Position numbers and translations under genes: made by a program. This document shows positions 28,216-39,017 of a stretch of DNA of 64,000 nt, piece by piece. The DNA is from Aquibium oceanicum (lineage in GTDB: Bacteria > Pseudomonadota > Alphaproteobacteria > Rhizobiales > Rhizobiaceae). Positions within the stretch are counted from its first letter, which is position 1; each line of letters starts with the position of its first letter. The stretch spans positions 124,001-188,000 of the forward strand of contig NZ_CP018171.1 of NCBI RefSeq assembly GCF_001889605.1, in the 5' to 3' direction. Under the pieces are notes generated by a model. It did no database searches and was not told the origin of the DNA. It saw nothing but the letters and a program-made list of their open reading frames with translations.

Positions 28216-28530
28216 ATGATCGCGAAGGTCCGCCAGCAACTCTCATCCCCAGCACTCGTCTCATGCGCCATCGCATCCGTCTTGCTGCTCGTCCCTGCCG
28301 CCTATGCCGGCGAGGCGGGCCACCACGCCGAAACAATGTCCGTCGAGAGGCTGAAAGTCATCTATCTGGGCTGCGAGGACTCCGCGACGTCGCAGAGACT
28401 GGCGGGCGGCGACGCTATGTACTGCTCGACCGTCTACGAGGAACTCAAGGAGCGCGCATTCGACGGCAATTCGAAGAAGATCCGCGAATGGCTCGATAGC
28501 CGGTCCGGCACGCGCGGGGCGTACGGTTGA
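28216..28530 (+). CDS. small secreted protein, hypothetical
   Basis: 104 residues. A signal peptide covers about 1-31 (VLLLVPAAYAG). The mature part has MSVERLKVIYLGCEDSA, AMYCSTVYEELKERAFDGNSKKIREWL, with two cysteines that may pair. Similar short YEELK-RAF proteins are frequent in rhizobia but have no assigned function. It stands alone between the hydrolase-LuxR gene and msrA. Confidence 0.7.
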   Translation: MIAKVRQQLSSPALVSCAIASVLLLVPAAYAGEAGHHAETMSVERLKVIYLGCEDSATSQRLAGGDAMYCSTVYEELKERAFDGNSKKIREWLDSRSGTRGAYG

Positions 28531-28621
28531 CGCCGGTCGTACGCTCACGCAAGCGTGTCACGGCTTGATTTTGAAACGCTGCGCCGCTGGACTATTTCTC
28601 CGGAAAATGGAGAAGAAATCG

Positions 28622-29221
28622 ATGTTTCGCAGCCTCGTCGCAGCTTCATTCATCCTCGCCGGCGGGTTGCTTTCGCCCGCCATGGCCCAGCAGACCGAGA
28701 CCGCCATCTTCGCCGGCGGCTGCTTCTGGTGCGTGGAATCGGATTTCGACAAGGTTCCAGGGGTCGTCTCGACGACATCGGGATATTCCGGCGGGACGCT
28801 CGAGAACCCGACCTACCCGAACCATGAAGGCCACCGGGAGGTAGTCCGGATCGAATATGATCCGGCCAGGGTGGACTACGAAACGCTGGTCGACGTCTTC
28901 TTCCACACCGTCGACCCGACGGACCCCGGGGGCCAGTTCTGCGACCGCGGACATGCCTACACGACCGCCGTCTACGTGAACGGCGACGGGCAGAAGGCGG
29001 CAGCCGAGAAGGCGAAGGCCGATGCGCAGCAGTCGCTTGGCAAGAAGGTCGTGACCCCGATCGAAGCCGCCGGGCCGTTCTGGCCGGCCGAGGGCTACCA
29101 TCAGGATTACTACAAGAAGAACCCGCTCAAGTATCGCTACTACCGCTTCGCCTGCGGCCGCAACGCGCGCGTCGAGGAGGTGTGGGGCAAGGCGGCGTAC
29201 GAGGGCGTTCCCTCGCACTGA
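28622..29221 (+). CDS. msrA: periplasmic peptide-methionine (S)-S-oxide reductase
   Basis: 199 residues. A signal peptide covers about 1-22 (ending AMAQ). MsrA follows: AGGCFWCVESDF with catalytic C34, TSGYSGG, YPNHEGHREVVRIEYDP, FFHTVDPTDPGGQFCDRG and AEGYHQDYY. It reduces methionine-S-oxide in exported proteins using thioredoxin-type electrons. No MsrB is fused or adjacent. ATG 28622 is chosen because GGAGAA lies about 7 nt upstream and the signal peptide begins there; 28607 is possible. Confidence 0.93.
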   Translation: MFRSLVAASFILAGGLLSPAMAQQTETAIFAGGCFWCVESDFDKVPGVVSTTSGYSGGTLENPTYPNHEGHREVVRIEYDPARVDYETLVDVFFHTVDPTDPGGQFCDRGHAYTTAVYVNGDGQKAAAEKAKADAQQSLGKKVVTPIEAAGPFWPAEGYHQDYYKKNPLKYRYYRFACGRNARVEEVWGKAAYEGVPSH

Positions 29222-29274
29222 TCCATCCGCTGACGCGATGGCGATCGCCGGTTACCGGCGTTCGCCATCTGTTT

Positions 29275-30396
<1,122 letters not shown>

Positions 30397-30547
30397 CTTT
30401 CGGATCCTCCCGAGATCTTTGAAACGATGCTTCAGATATAGGTCGAACCGGCCGATCTTTCCTTTCGAAGATGGCCGGGCCGGCGAGCTTCCATTGCGGA
30501 TTCAGGCGCCGTGGCGCCAGAATCGGGCCGAATACGTTGAAGCGCTT

Positions 30548-30973
30548 TCAGGCGAGACGCGCGTCCAGCGTCACGTTGATGGCGCCGAGAGCCTTCGAAA
30601 CGGGGCATTCCGCCTTGGCCTTGTCGGCGAGTTCCTTGAACTTTGCCTCGTCGATGCCCGGAACGGTCCCGGTCAGGGTCAGCGCGCTGCCGGTAATGCC
30701 GGTGCCCGGCACCAGGGTCACGACCGCCTTGGCGTCGAGCTTATCGGCCGGCGTGCCGTTCTCGGCCAGGAAGTGCGACAGCTGCATGGCGAAGCAGCCG
30801 GCGTGGGCGGCGGCGATCAGCTCTTCCGGATTGCTGCCGGCCTTGCCGCTCTCGTCCTCGAAGCGCGATTTGAATGAATAGGCGAGCCCGCTGAGCGCGC
30901 CGCTCTGCGAACTGAAGGTTCCGGTCCCTTCCTTGAGGTTTCCCTCCCAGGTGGCGGTGGCTGAGCGGTCCAT
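30548..30973 (-). CDS. OsmC-family peroxiredoxin-like protein
   Basis: 141 residues, the full OsmC length. The reactive cysteines are C60 (AAAHAGCFAM) and C123 (ECPVSKALG), both present. The N-terminus RSATATWEGNLKEGTGTFS is typical. OsmC/Ohr enzymes reduce organic hydroperoxides using lipoyl or dithiol donors. No MarR-type OhrR regulator is adjacent, which favours OsmC over Ohr. Confidence 0.93.
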   Translation of the reverse strand: MDRSATATWEGNLKEGTGTFSSQSGALSGLAYSFKSRFEDESGKAGSNPEELIAAAHAGCFAMQLSHFLAENGTPADKLDAKAVVTLVPGTGITGSALTLTGTVPGIDEAKFKELADKAKAECPVSKALGAINVTLDARLA

Positions 30974-31070
30974 GCAGAATCTCCATTGTCGTGATGTTGG
31001 ATTGCGTCTGACGACAATACCTTGGCGGCCGGTCGCGATCCGACAAGTTTCCGTTACCGGTGTGCCGACA

Positions 31071-32318
31071 TCAGATCGGCTCGCCGCGCAGCAGGTTCGG
31101 GGCGGGCCCCGCGAGGCCAGCGGCCTGCCGGATGAAGAACTCCTTCAGCCACGGCATGCGGTCGACCATGCCGAGCCCAACGTCGCGGATCGTGCGCAGC
31201 GGTGCGAAGTCGTTGGAGAACATGCGGTTCAGCACGTCGGTGGTGATGCCCATCTGGACGGTGTCGAAACGGCGCCAGCGGGTGTAGCGATCGAGCACAT
31301 CGATGGCGCCGATATCCTCGCCAAGGCGGTCGGCCTCCACGACGACCTGGGCCAAAGCGGCGGCGTCCTTCAGGCCGAGATTAAGCCCCTGCCCGGCGAT
31401 CGGGTGGATGCCGTGCGCGGCATCGCCCGCGAGCGCGAAGCGGGGGGCGACGAATTCGCGCGCGAGCGTCAGCCCCAGCGGCCACGCCTTGCGCGGACCG
31501 TCGACACGTATCTCGCCGAGCTTGAGGCCGAAGCGAAGTTCCAGTTCCGTCTCGAACACGATGTCGTCCTCCGCCACCAGGCGGTCGGCCACCTCGGTGC
31601 GCTCGGTCCAGACGATCGAGGAGCGATTGTTGCCCTTCTCGTCGGGCTTGAGCGGAAGGATGGCGAAGGGACCGGCCGGCAGGAAATGCTCCTCCGCGCG
31701 CCCTTCGTGCGGCCGCTCGTGCGCGACAGTGCAGACGATGCCCGACTGCCCGTAATCCCAGTGCACGGTCTTGATGCCCGCCATCTGGCGCAGGCGCGAC
31801 TTCACCCCGTCCGCGGCGACCAGCAGCCGCGCCTCGATGGAACCGCCGTCGGCGAGCGCGACCGTCACCGATGCGCCGTCCACGTCGAAATGGTCCACGG
31901 CCACGCCTTCGACGATGGCGATGCCCAGTTCGCCGGCGCGGCGCCGCAGCGCCGCGTTCATCGCCCGGTTGGGAACCATGTGCGCGAAGGGTTCTCCTTC
32001 CTTCACCTCGCCGTCGAAGGTGAGGAAGACAGGCCGCACCGGGTCGGTGGTGCGGGAATCGGTGACGATCATGTCCATGATCGGCTGCGCGGATGGCTCC
32101 ATCTGCGACCAGCAGCCGAGCTGTTCGAGCATGCGCCGGCCAGCGGCGGCGATCGCCGAGGCGCGGGCGTCGCGCTCCCAGACGCCGGCGGGCGCCGCAT
32201 CCACGACCGTGATCTTCAGGTCGGGCCGCGCCTGCACGATGGAAACCGCGGTGGCGAGACCGACATACCCCGCGCCCGCCACGACGATATCGACATTGTC
32301 CTGCATCTCTTCCGGCAT
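31071..32318 (-). CDS. UbiH/UbiF-family FAD monooxygenase (ubiquinone biosynthesis)
   Basis: 415 residues. The FAD fold begins VDIVVAGAGYVGLATAVSI (about 9-27). The DG motif LVAADGVKSRLR and the GDAAHGIHPIAGQGLNLGLKD motif are the three hallmarks of flavin hydroxylases of ubiquinone synthesis (UbiH/UbiF/COQ6; alphaproteobacteria have variants such as UbiL and UbiM). It hydroxylates the ring of a ubiquinone precursor at the membrane. Which ring position cannot be told from sequence. It is divergent from tesB. Confidence 0.9.
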   Translation of the reverse strand: MPEEMQDNVDIVVAGAGYVGLATAVSIVQARPDLKITVVDAAPAGVWERDARASAIAAAGRRMLEQLGCWSQMEPSAQPIMDMIVTDSRTTDPVRPVFLTFDGEVKEGEPFAHMVPNRAMNAALRRRAGELGIAIVEGVAVDHFDVDGASVTVALADGGSIEARLLVAADGVKSRLRQMAGIKTVHWDYGQSGIVCTVAHERPHEGRAEEHFLPAGPFAILPLKPDEKGNNRSSIVWTERTEVADRLVAEDDIVFETELELRFGLKLGEIRVDGPRKAWPLGLTLAREFVAPRFALAGDAAHGIHPIAGQGLNLGLKDAAALAQVVVEADRLGEDIGAIDVLDRYTRWRRFDTVQMGITTDVLNRMFSNDFAPLRTIRDVGLGMVDRMPWLKEFFIRQAAGLAGPAPNLLRGEPI

Positions 32319-32433
32319 CCTCGTACTCCGCTCCCGCAGCGATGCGGCCGCCGGCCGCTTGACTTATCCTGCCTAACTGTCCGAAACCGGCCTCCCGGCA
32401 AGCCGGCGCCAGCGCGAGAGGGGCCAAAGCACC

Positions 32434-33300
32434 ATGTCTTCAGCCATGCAGGAACTCCTCCGCATTCTCGACCTGGAGCACCTGGAGCACAACCTGTTTC
32501 GAGGTCGCAGCCCCCAGACGACCTGGCAGCGGGTGTTCGGCGGCCAGACCATAGGCCAGGCGCTGGTCGCGGCGCAGCGCACCGTCGACCCCGACCGGCA
32601 CGTCCATTCGCTGCACGGCTACTTCATGCGGCCCGGCGACACACAGGTACCGATCGTCTACGAGGTCGACCGCATCCGCGACGGCGGCTCCTTCACCACC
32701 CGCCGCGTCGTGGCGGTCCAGCACGGCAAGGCGATCTTCTCGCTGGAAGCTTCGTTCCAGGTCCTGGAGGACGGGCTGGACCACCAGGTCGAGATACCGG
32801 CGGACGTGCCTTTCCCGGACGAACTGAAAAGCCAGCGCGAACTCCTGGAGACGACACCCGAGGTTCCAGAAAACATCCGACGCTTCTGGGCACGCGAGAG
32901 GCCGCTGGAGATCAAGCCGGTCCACCTGGAGCACTATGTCAGCCGGGACAAGCTGCCGCCCCGTCAGAGCGTCTGGATCAGGACGACGGGGCCCGTGCCG
33001 GCGCAATGGCCGGTGCAGTCGGCGGTGCTGGCCTACCTTTCGGACATGACGCTGCTCGACACGGCGACCTTCGCCCATGGCCGGGCGATCTTCGATCCCG
33101 ACCTGCAGGTGGCGAGCCTCGACCACGCCATGTGGTTCCACCGTCGCGATCCGCTCGACGACTGGCTCCTCTACACGCAGGACAGCCCGTCGTCCTCCGG
33201 CTCGAGGGGTTTCACCCGCGGCGCGCTCTATTCGCGCAACGGCACGCTGGTCGCATCGGTGGCTCAGGAAGGGCTGATCCGGGTGAGGACGCGTGCCTAA
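32434..33300 (+). CDS. tesB: acyl-CoA thioesterase II
   Basis: 288 residues with a double hot-dog fold. The N-terminal FRGRSPQTTWQRVFGGQTIGQALVAA and HSLHGYFMRPGD are typical of TesB. The C-terminal half has LAYLSDMTLLDTA with the catalytic Asp, and SLDHAMWFHR. TesB hydrolyses medium- to long-chain acyl-CoAs to free acids. In Rhizobiales it often sits beside the UbiH-like gene and ahead of glnK-amtB, as here. Confidence 0.94.
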   Translation: MSSAMQELLRILDLEHLEHNLFRGRSPQTTWQRVFGGQTIGQALVAAQRTVDPDRHVHSLHGYFMRPGDTQVPIVYEVDRIRDGGSFTTRRVVAVQHGKAIFSLEASFQVLEDGLDHQVEIPADVPFPDELKSQRELLETTPEVPENIRRFWARERPLEIKPVHLEHYVSRDKLPPRQSVWIRTTGPVPAQWPVQSAVLAYLSDMTLLDTATFAHGRAIFDPDLQVASLDHAMWFHRRDPLDDWLLYTQDSPSSSGSRGFTRGALYSRNGTLVASVAQEGLIRVRTRA

Positions 33301-33426
33301 TATTTAGGCATTTCGCTTTTTTTGCATATTTGTTAACCCAATCCATTGTGCAGCGCGACATAGATGCGTGACCGGGCTGCGCCATCGCCTATGGATTCCA
33401 GCAGGTTAACCCCTTCTCGCCCGAAC

Positions 33427-33442
33427 TGGCACGGAGCTTGAA
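33427..33442 (+). promoter_or_regulatory. sigma-54 (RpoN) promoter of glnK-amtB
   Basis: TGGCAC-N5-TTGAA matches the -24/-12 sigma-54 consensus TGGCAC-N5-TTGCA except for one base at -12. It lies about 85 bp upstream of glnK, an operon that is normally NtrC- and RpoN-dependent under nitrogen limitation. I did not find a clear NtrC palindrome upstream. Confidence 0.7.
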
Positions 33443-33527
33443 TCACCTTGGGCACGCTCTGGCTGCCTAGGCGTGCCGGCGGTGTCACGTAACGCGGGGG
33501 ACCCGCAAGAAAAGAGGGTGAAACCTT

Positions 33528-33866
33528 ATGAAGATCGTGATGGCTATCATCAAGCCTTTCAAGCTCGACGAGGTGCGCGAGGCGCTCACCGCCGTCGGGA
33601 TCCAGGGCCTGACCGTCACCGAAGTCAAAGGCTACGGGCGTCAGAAGGGGCATACCGAAATCTACCGCGGAGCCGAATATGCGGTGAGCTTCCTGCCCAA
33701 GATCAAGATCGAGGTCGCCGTCGGTGGCGACATGGTCGACAAGGCCGTCGACGCGATCAGCGGAGCCGCCAAGACCGGCCAGATCGGCGACGGCAAGATC
33801 TTCGTCTACGGGATCGATCAGGCCGTGCGCATCCGCACCGGCGAGACCGATGTCGACGCGCTTTGA
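33528..33866 (+). CDS. glnK: nitrogen regulatory protein PII (GlnK)
   Basis: 112 residues, the standard PII length. It starts MKIVMAIIKPFKLDEVREAL. The T-loop carries the uridylylation site Y51 in TEIYRGAEYAV. The VGDGKIFV-like region reads IGDGKIFVYGIDQAVRIRTGE, the ATP/2-oxoglutarate site. Being directly upstream of amtB marks it as GlnK. It binds AmtB and blocks ammonium uptake when nitrogen is plentiful. It is co-transcribed with amtB, 28 bp downstream, from the sigma-54 promoter. Confidence 0.96.
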   Translation: MKIVMAIIKPFKLDEVREALTAVGIQGLTVTEVKGYGRQKGHTEIYRGAEYAVSFLPKIKIEVAVGGDMVDKAVDAISGAAKTGQIGDGKIFVYGIDQAVRIRTGETDVDAL

Positions 33867-33894
33867 GAGCCAATTCGATTTCAAGGAGACAGAA

Positions 33895-35262
33895 ATGAAC
33901 CTTTCGAACATTTCCAGGGCTGCGTGGCGGCCTGCATTGCTCGGCGGCCTCGGACTTGCGGCTCTCGGGGCAAGCGCGGCTTTCGCCCAGGATACCGCAG
34001 CCCCCGCGGCCGAAGCTGCCGCGACCACCATGGACAAGGGCGATACCGCCTGGATGATGTTGTCGACCATCCTCGTCCTCTTCATGGTGCTTCCGGGCCT
34101 GGCCCTCTTCTACGGCGGCCTGGTGCGCGCCAAGAACATGCTTTCGGTGCTGATGCAGTGCACGATGATCACCGCGGTCGTCATCGTCATCTGGGTGGTC
34201 TACGGCTATTCCTTCGCCTTCGGCGGCGGCACCGGCGCCTATTGGGGTGGGCTCGGCAAGCTGTTCCTGTCGGGCGTGACGGCTGAAAGCGAGGCTGCGA
34301 CCTTCTCCGACGGCGTAGTGATCCCGGAATTCGTGTTCATCTGCTTCCAGATGACCTTCGCCTGCATCACGCCGGCGCTGATCATCGGCGCCTTCGCAGA
34401 GCGCATCAAGTTCTCGGCGGTCATCCTGTTCGTGGTGCTCTGGGTCACCTTCGTGTACTTCCCGATCGCACACATGGTGTGGGATGCCAACGGCCTGCTG
34501 TTCGGATGGGGCGCTCTCGACTTCGCCGGCGGAACGGTCGTCCACATCAATGCCGGCATCGCCGCGCTCGTCGGCTCCATCATGATCGGCAAGCGCGCCG
34601 GATACGGCAAGGACAACATGGCTCCGCATTCGATGACGCTGACCATGGTCGGTGCATCGATCCTTTGGGTAGGCTGGTTTGGCTTCAACGCCGGCTCCAA
34701 CCTCGAGGCCAATGGCGGCGCCGCACTGGCGATGATCAACACCTTCACCGCGACCGCCGGCGCCATCATCGCCTGGGTCGTCATCGAAGGCCTCGCCCGT
34801 GGCAAGGCCTCCATGCTCGGCGCTGCCTCTGGTGTCGTCGCTGGCCTGGTGGCAGTCACTCCGGCCGCCGGCCTGATCGGACCGGTCGGCGCCATCGTGC
34901 TCGGCGCCATTGCCAGCGCGGTCTGCTACTATTTCGTGGCCGTCGTGAAGATCAAAGCCGGCTACGACGACTCGCTGGACGTGTTCGGCATCCACGGCAT
35001 CGGCGGCATCGTCGGCGCCATCGGCACGGGCGTGTTTACCTCGTCCTCGCTCGGTGGCATCGGCTATGCCGAAGGCGTCAGCATGGGCGGTCAGGTTTGG
35101 ATCCAGATCCTCGCCGTTCTCGTCACCGTCGTATGGTGCGGCATCGGTTCGGCGATCCTCTACAAGATCGTGGACCTGATCGTCGGCCTGCGTCCGACCG
35201 AAGAGGCCGAGCGCCAGGGGCTGGATCTCACCTCGCACGGCGAAGTGGCCTACCACTCCTAA
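33895..35262 (+). CDS. amtB: ammonium transporter
   Basis: 455 residues. A cleavable signal peptide covers about 1-31, then eleven membrane helices. Amt signatures include WMMLSTILVLFMVLPGLALFYGGLVR and DFAGGTVVHINAGIAALV with one pore His; the second pore His is in DVFGIHGIGGI. It conducts ammonium across the inner membrane and is gated by GlnK. AAGGAG lies 6-8 nt before the ATG at 33895. A strong terminator follows. Confidence 0.96.
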   Translation: MNLSNISRAAWRPALLGGLGLAALGASAAFAQDTAAPAAEAAATTMDKGDTAWMMLSTILVLFMVLPGLALFYGGLVRAKNMLSVLMQCTMITAVVIVIWVVYGYSFAFGGGTGAYWGGLGKLFLSGVTAESEAATFSDGVVIPEFVFICFQMTFACITPALIIGAFAERIKFSAVILFVVLWVTFVYFPIAHMVWDANGLLFGWGALDFAGGTVVHINAGIAALVGSIMIGKRAGYGKDNMAPHSMTLTMVGASILWVGWFGFNAGSNLEANGGAALAMINTFTATAGAIIAWVVIEGLARGKASMLGAASGVVAGLVAVTPAAGLIGPVGAIVLGAIASAVCYYFVAVVKIKAGYDDSLDVFGIHGIGGIVGAIGTGVFTSSSLGGIGYAEGVSMGGQVWIQILAVLVTVVWCGIGSAILYKIVDLIVGLRPTEEAERQGLDLTSHGEVAYHS

Positions 35263-35325
35263 AACTACCGCGGCGGTTCGCCCGCCGCGCCCATCCGGTG
35301 CCCCAGGGCACATCCTCCCAGGAAA

Positions 35326-35359
35326 CGGAGCCCGGCACCGCCGGGCTCCGTTTTCTTTT
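35326..35359 (+). terminator. rho-independent terminator of glnK-amtB
   Basis: CGGAGCCCGGC (35326-35336) pairs perfectly with GCCGGGCTCCG (35340-35350) around the loop ACC, giving an 11-bp GC-rich stem followed by TTTTCTTTT. Confidence 0.92.
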
Positions 35360-35390
35360 CGGCCGCGGAGTTCCGCGCGCCGCTGGATGG

Positions 35391-35405
35391 TTAATGCCGC
35401 TTTAA
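35391..35405. promoter_or_regulatory. CtrA-type box TTAA-N7-TTAA upstream of ftsK
   Basis: TTAATGCCGCTTTAA is a perfect CtrA consensus site, 80 bp upstream of the ftsK start and just past the amtB terminator. CtrA controls cell-cycle genes in alphaproteobacteria, and ftsK is a plausible target. Confidence 0.65.
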
Positions 35406-35484
35406 CCTCGCCACCCTAGTCTGACCCCGATTTCGTGACCCGCCTGCGCGTGGATTGCGAGAGGTCGATCAGAGGAAGGAAAGC

Positions 35485-38136
35485 ATGCGCCAAGGCAACC
35501 CCGCAGCCTTCGCCATGTCCGGCATCGGATATGGCATCCAGACGTTCCTGCGCCGGCAGTTCCTGCGCGCGCTCGGTCTGGCGCTGCTCGCCTCCTGTGC
35601 CTTCGCGATCGCCGGCCTCGCGACCTGGAACGTCGCGGACCCGAGCTTCAGCCACGCCACCGCCAACGAGGTGACGAACGCGATGGGTTATCCCGGCGCG
35701 GTGTTCTCCGACCTCGCCATGCAGTTCTTCGGGCTCGCGGCGGTTGCCGGTCTGCTTCCCGCATTTTCCTGGAGCCTGTTCCTGCTCGCGGCGCGCCGGC
35801 TCGACCGGCTGCCGCGCCGCGGCCTCGCCTGGTTCGGCGCGCTGTCCCTTTCGGCCGGCATCACCGGCTGCATCGCGGCCCCGCAGACCTGGCCGCTTCC
35901 TTCCGGGCTCGGCGGTGTTGTCGGCGACATCGTCCTGAAGCTGCCCGGCGCCCTGGCCGGCGGATATCCGACCGGCTGGGTCGCAGCTCTTTGCGCGGTG
36001 GTTCTGGCCGCGCCCACCGTCTGGCTCATGCTCTTCGCAACCGGTCTCATCGGACGCGTTCCGGTCTCCGAGGAGGACTTTCCGTCCGAGGCGGACGAGA
36101 TCGACGACGCGCAGCAGGACCCGGAAGAAAGCGGCGGTATCCTCGCGCTTGGCGCGGTTGTTCACTTGTGGCTCTCGCTGCGCGCCTTCGTCCGCCGCAC
36201 CTTTAGCGCCGTGCGTCCTGCGCCCCGCACCGTCTACGAAAAAGACGAGCCAGAGGACGATGCGCTGCTCGACCTCGAAGTGTCGCGGGACGACCGACTG
36301 ACGCCCGCTGCGCCGGCCGCCCCTCGCGCCGCGCGGATCGAACCGAAATTCACGGCCGAGCCGGCGTTCGAGCCGTCCATCGACGAGGATGACGACGCCT
36401 TCGCCGACGAACCGATGGATTTCGACGACGACGTGCCGCCCGTACCGGAACGCCGTCGGGCCGCACCGCAACAGGAGGAGACCGACCTCCAGGTTCGGAA
36501 TTTCCGCTCCGTGCCGGGCCAGGCGCGCGTCGAATCCCCCGCGCCCCGGCCGCAGCCGGGAAGCCGCGTCCAGCGCGAGGCACAGACCAGCCTGATCGAG
36601 GCCGACAGCTTCGAGATGCCCTCGCTGCACTTCCTCGCCGAAGCCAAGAACGTCGTGCGCGACGCCAGCCTCTCGGCCGAGGCGCTGGAACAGAACGCGC
36701 GGCTCCTGGAAGGCGTGCTGGAAGATTTCGGCGTCAAGGGCGAGATCATCCACGTGCGTCCCGGCCCGGTGGTCACGCTCTACGAACTGGAGCCGGCGCC
36801 CGGCATCAAGTCGAGCCGCGTCATCGGCCTAGCCGACGACATCGCGCGCTCCATGAGCGCCATCGCCTGTCGCGTCGCGGTCGTTCCTGGCCGCAACGCC
36901 ATCGGCATCGAGCTGCCGAACGCCAAGCGCGAGACGGTCTATCTGCGCGAGATCCTCGCCAGCCGCGATTTCGAGCAGTCGAAGGCCAAGCTGGCGCTGG
37001 CGCTCGGCAAGACCATCAACGGCGAGGCGGTGATCGCCGACATCGCCAAGTTCCCCCACTTGCTCGTCGCCGGCACCACCGGCTCGGGCAAGTCGGTGGC
37101 GATCAACACCTTCATCCTGTCCATCCTCTACCGCATGAAGCCGGAGGACTGCAGGCTGATCATGATCGATCCGAAGATGCTCGAACTCTCCGTCTATGAC
37201 GGCATCCCGCATCTGCTCACCCCCGTCGTCACCGACCCCAAGAAGGCGGTCGTGGCACTGAAGTGGACAGTGCGCGAGATGGAGGACCGCTATCGCAAGA
37301 TGTCGAAGGTGGGCGTCCGCAACATCGACGGCTTCAATCAGCGCGTGGCGCAGGCGCAGAAGAAGGGCGAGGGCATTTCCCGCACCGTCCAGACCGGCTT
37401 CGACCGGGAGACCGGCGAGGCGATCTACGAGACCGAGAACCTCGACCTGTCGCCCCTGCCCTACATCGTCGTCATCATCGACGAGATGGCCGACCTGATG
37501 ATGGTGGCGGGCAAGGAGATCGAGGGCGCCGTGCAGCGCCTCGCGCAGATGGCGCGCGCGGCCGGCATCCACGTCATCATGGCCACGCAGCGCCCCTCCG
37601 TCGACGTCATCACCGGCACGATCAAGGCAAACTTCCCGACCCGCATCTCCTTCCAGGTCACCTCCAAGATCGACAGCCGCACCATTCTGGGCGAGATGGG
37701 CGCCGAGCAGCTGCTGGGCATGGGCGACATGCTCTACATGGCCGGCGGCGGGCGCATCCAGCGCGTCCACGGGCCCTTCGTCTCCGACGACGAGGTCGAG
37801 AAGGTCGTCGCGCACCTCAAGCTGCAGGGCGTGCCGGAATATCTCGATTCCATCACCGAGGACGATGACGACGACGAGGGCGGCTCCTCCGGCGCGGGTA
37901 CCGGCGGCAGCGGCGCGGGCGGCATGGACGATTCCGACGATCCCTACGATCAGGCGGTCTCGGTGGTCTTGCGGGACGGCAAGGCCTCCACCAGTTATAT
38001 CCAGAGACGGCTGGGCATCGGCTACAACCGCGCTGCCTCGATCATCGAGCGCATGGAGAAGGAAGGGATCGTCGGTCCCGCCAACCATGCCGGCAAGCGC
38101 GAGATTCTCGTGCCGACCGAGGAAGAGACCTACTGA
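35485..38136 (+). CDS. ftsK: DNA translocase FtsK
   Basis: 883 residues. Four to five membrane helices (about 20-190) anchor it at the division septum. A Pro/Glu/Arg-rich linker (about 200-370) follows. The RecA-like motor carries Walker A GTTGSGKS at 530-537 and Walker B-like [11 protein letters not shown]. The C-terminal gamma winged helix is [21 protein letters not shown], which reads KOPS and activates XerCD at dif. ATG 35485 follows AGGAAAG; an in-frame TTG at 35455 is less likely. It is preceded by a CtrA box. lolA lies downstream, a common rhizobial order. Confidence 0.97.
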   Translation: MRQGNPAAFAMSGIGYGIQTFLRRQFLRALGLALLASCAFAIAGLATWNVADPSFSHATANEVTNAMGYPGAVFSDLAMQFFGLAAVAGLLPAFSWSLFLLAARRLDRLPRRGLAWFGALSLSAGITGCIAAPQTWPLPSGLGGVVGDIVLKLPGALAGGYPTGWVAALCAVVLAAPTVWLMLFATGLIGRVPVSEEDFPSEADEIDDAQQDPEESGGILALGAVVHLWLSLRAFVRRTFSAVRPAPRTVYEKDEPEDDALLDLEVSRDDRLTPAAPAAPRAARIEPKFTAEPAFEPSIDEDDDAFADEPMDFDDDVPPVPERRRAAPQQEETDLQVRNFRSVPGQARVESPAPRPQPGSRVQREAQTSLIEADSFEMPSLHFLAEAKNVVRDASLSAEALEQNARLLEGVLEDFGVKGEIIHVRPGPVVTLYELEPAPGIKSSRVIGLADDIARSMSAIACRVAVVPGRNAIGIELPNAKRETVYLREILASRDFEQSKAKLALALGKTINGEAVIADIAKFPHLLVAGTTGSGKSVAINTFILSILYRMKPEDCRLIMIDPKMLELSVYDGIPHLLTPVVTDPKKAVVALKWTVREMEDRYRKMSKVGVRNIDGFNQRVAQAQKKGEGISRTVQTGFDRETGEAIYETENLDLSPLPYIVVIIDEMADLMMVAGKEIEGAVQRLAQMARAAGIHVIMATQRPSVDVITGTIKANFPTRISFQVTSKIDSRTILGEMGAEQLLGMGDMLYMAGGGRIQRVHGPFVSDDEVEKVVAHLKLQGVPEYLDSITEDDDDDEGGSSGAGTGGSGAGGMDDSDDPYDQAVSVVLRDGKASTSYIQRRLGIGYNRAASIIERMEKEGIVGPANHAGKREILVPTEEETY

Positions 38137-38208
38137 GCCGGCGCATCAGCCAAACTAACGCCGCAGTCGCCGCCTAGGCCCGGTGGCATGAACAGGAGAA
38201 TCGGAATC

Positions 38209-38889
38209 ATGACCGCATCGTTTTCCGCGCGTGTGAACCGCTTCCGCCGCGCGGCATCGGCCTTCGTCGTTGGCGTCGCCTTGTCGGGAGCAGCCCTTCT
38301 CGCCATGCCGGTGACCGAAAGCCCGGCCCAGGCGGCAACCATCGCGGACGCGCAGAAGATCGCCGACCACTTCGCGAACGTGCGCACCATGTCGGGCGAG
38401 TTCGTCCAGTTCGGCCCGCGCGGCGAGCAGACGGGCGGCAAGTTCTTCATCGAGCGGCCCGGCAAGATCCGCTTCAACTACGAGGCGCCATCCGGTTTCA
38501 AGGTGATTTCCGACGGCGATTCCGTGGTCATCAACAACGCCAAGCTGAATACCTGGGATCTCTATCCGCTGTCGAAGACGCCGCTCAAGCTGCTCCTCGA
38601 CAACCGCATCGACCTCTCGGGAAACAAGGTGCGCAGCGTCAAGCAGGACGAGGACCTCACCACGATCCAGTTGCAGGACAAGTCGGTCTTCGGCGATTCG
38701 ACCATCACCATGATGTTCGATCCCAAGTCCTACGACCTGCGGCAGTGGACCATCACCGACGCGCAGGGCAAGGACACGACCGTGATGATCTTCAACGTCC
38801 AGCAGGGCGTGAACGTGGACCCGAGCGTCTTCAAGATCGACTACGACTACATCTCCGAGAACACCGGACAGGCGACGGGCAGGCGCTGA
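38209..38889 (+). CDS. lolA: outer-membrane lipoprotein carrier protein LolA
   Basis: About 226 residues from ATG 38209 (an ATG at 38188 would add seven). The N-terminus is basic, then a long hydrophobic signal sequence ending near AQAA. The mature part has the LolA pattern: ANVRTMSGEFVQFGPRGEQTGGKFFIERPGKIRFNYE, then VINNAKLNTWDLYPLSKTPLKLLLD. LolA shuttles lipoproteins from the LolCDE complex to the outer membrane through the periplasm. It follows ftsK by about 70 bp. Confidence 0.9.
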   Translation: MTASFSARVNRFRRAASAFVVGVALSGAALLAMPVTESPAQAATIADAQKIADHFANVRTMSGEFVQFGPRGEQTGGKFFIERPGKIRFNYEAPSGFKVISDGDSVVINNAKLNTWDLYPLSKTPLKLLLDNRIDLSGNKVRSVKQDEDLTTIQLQDKSVFGDSTITMMFDPKSYDLRQWTITDAQGKDTTVMIFNVQQGVNVDPSVFKIDYDYISENTGQATGRR

Positions 38890-39017
38890 GCTCGGCCTGA
38901 CTCCGGACGTTCGACAGCGAACTCGGCCGCATGACGGCGCGGATACCCTCCGCGCCGCTTGTGTTTCGGGCCGGCGGCTGACACTGCTGCTGCGACGTTC
39001 AACAGCCCCGCAGCCGC

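Noticed and set aside
30933-33371. A plus-strand frame of more than 800 codons spanning the UbiH and tesB region
   Set aside because: It crosses a minus-strand gene and joins two unrelated reading regions, with no protein family visible.
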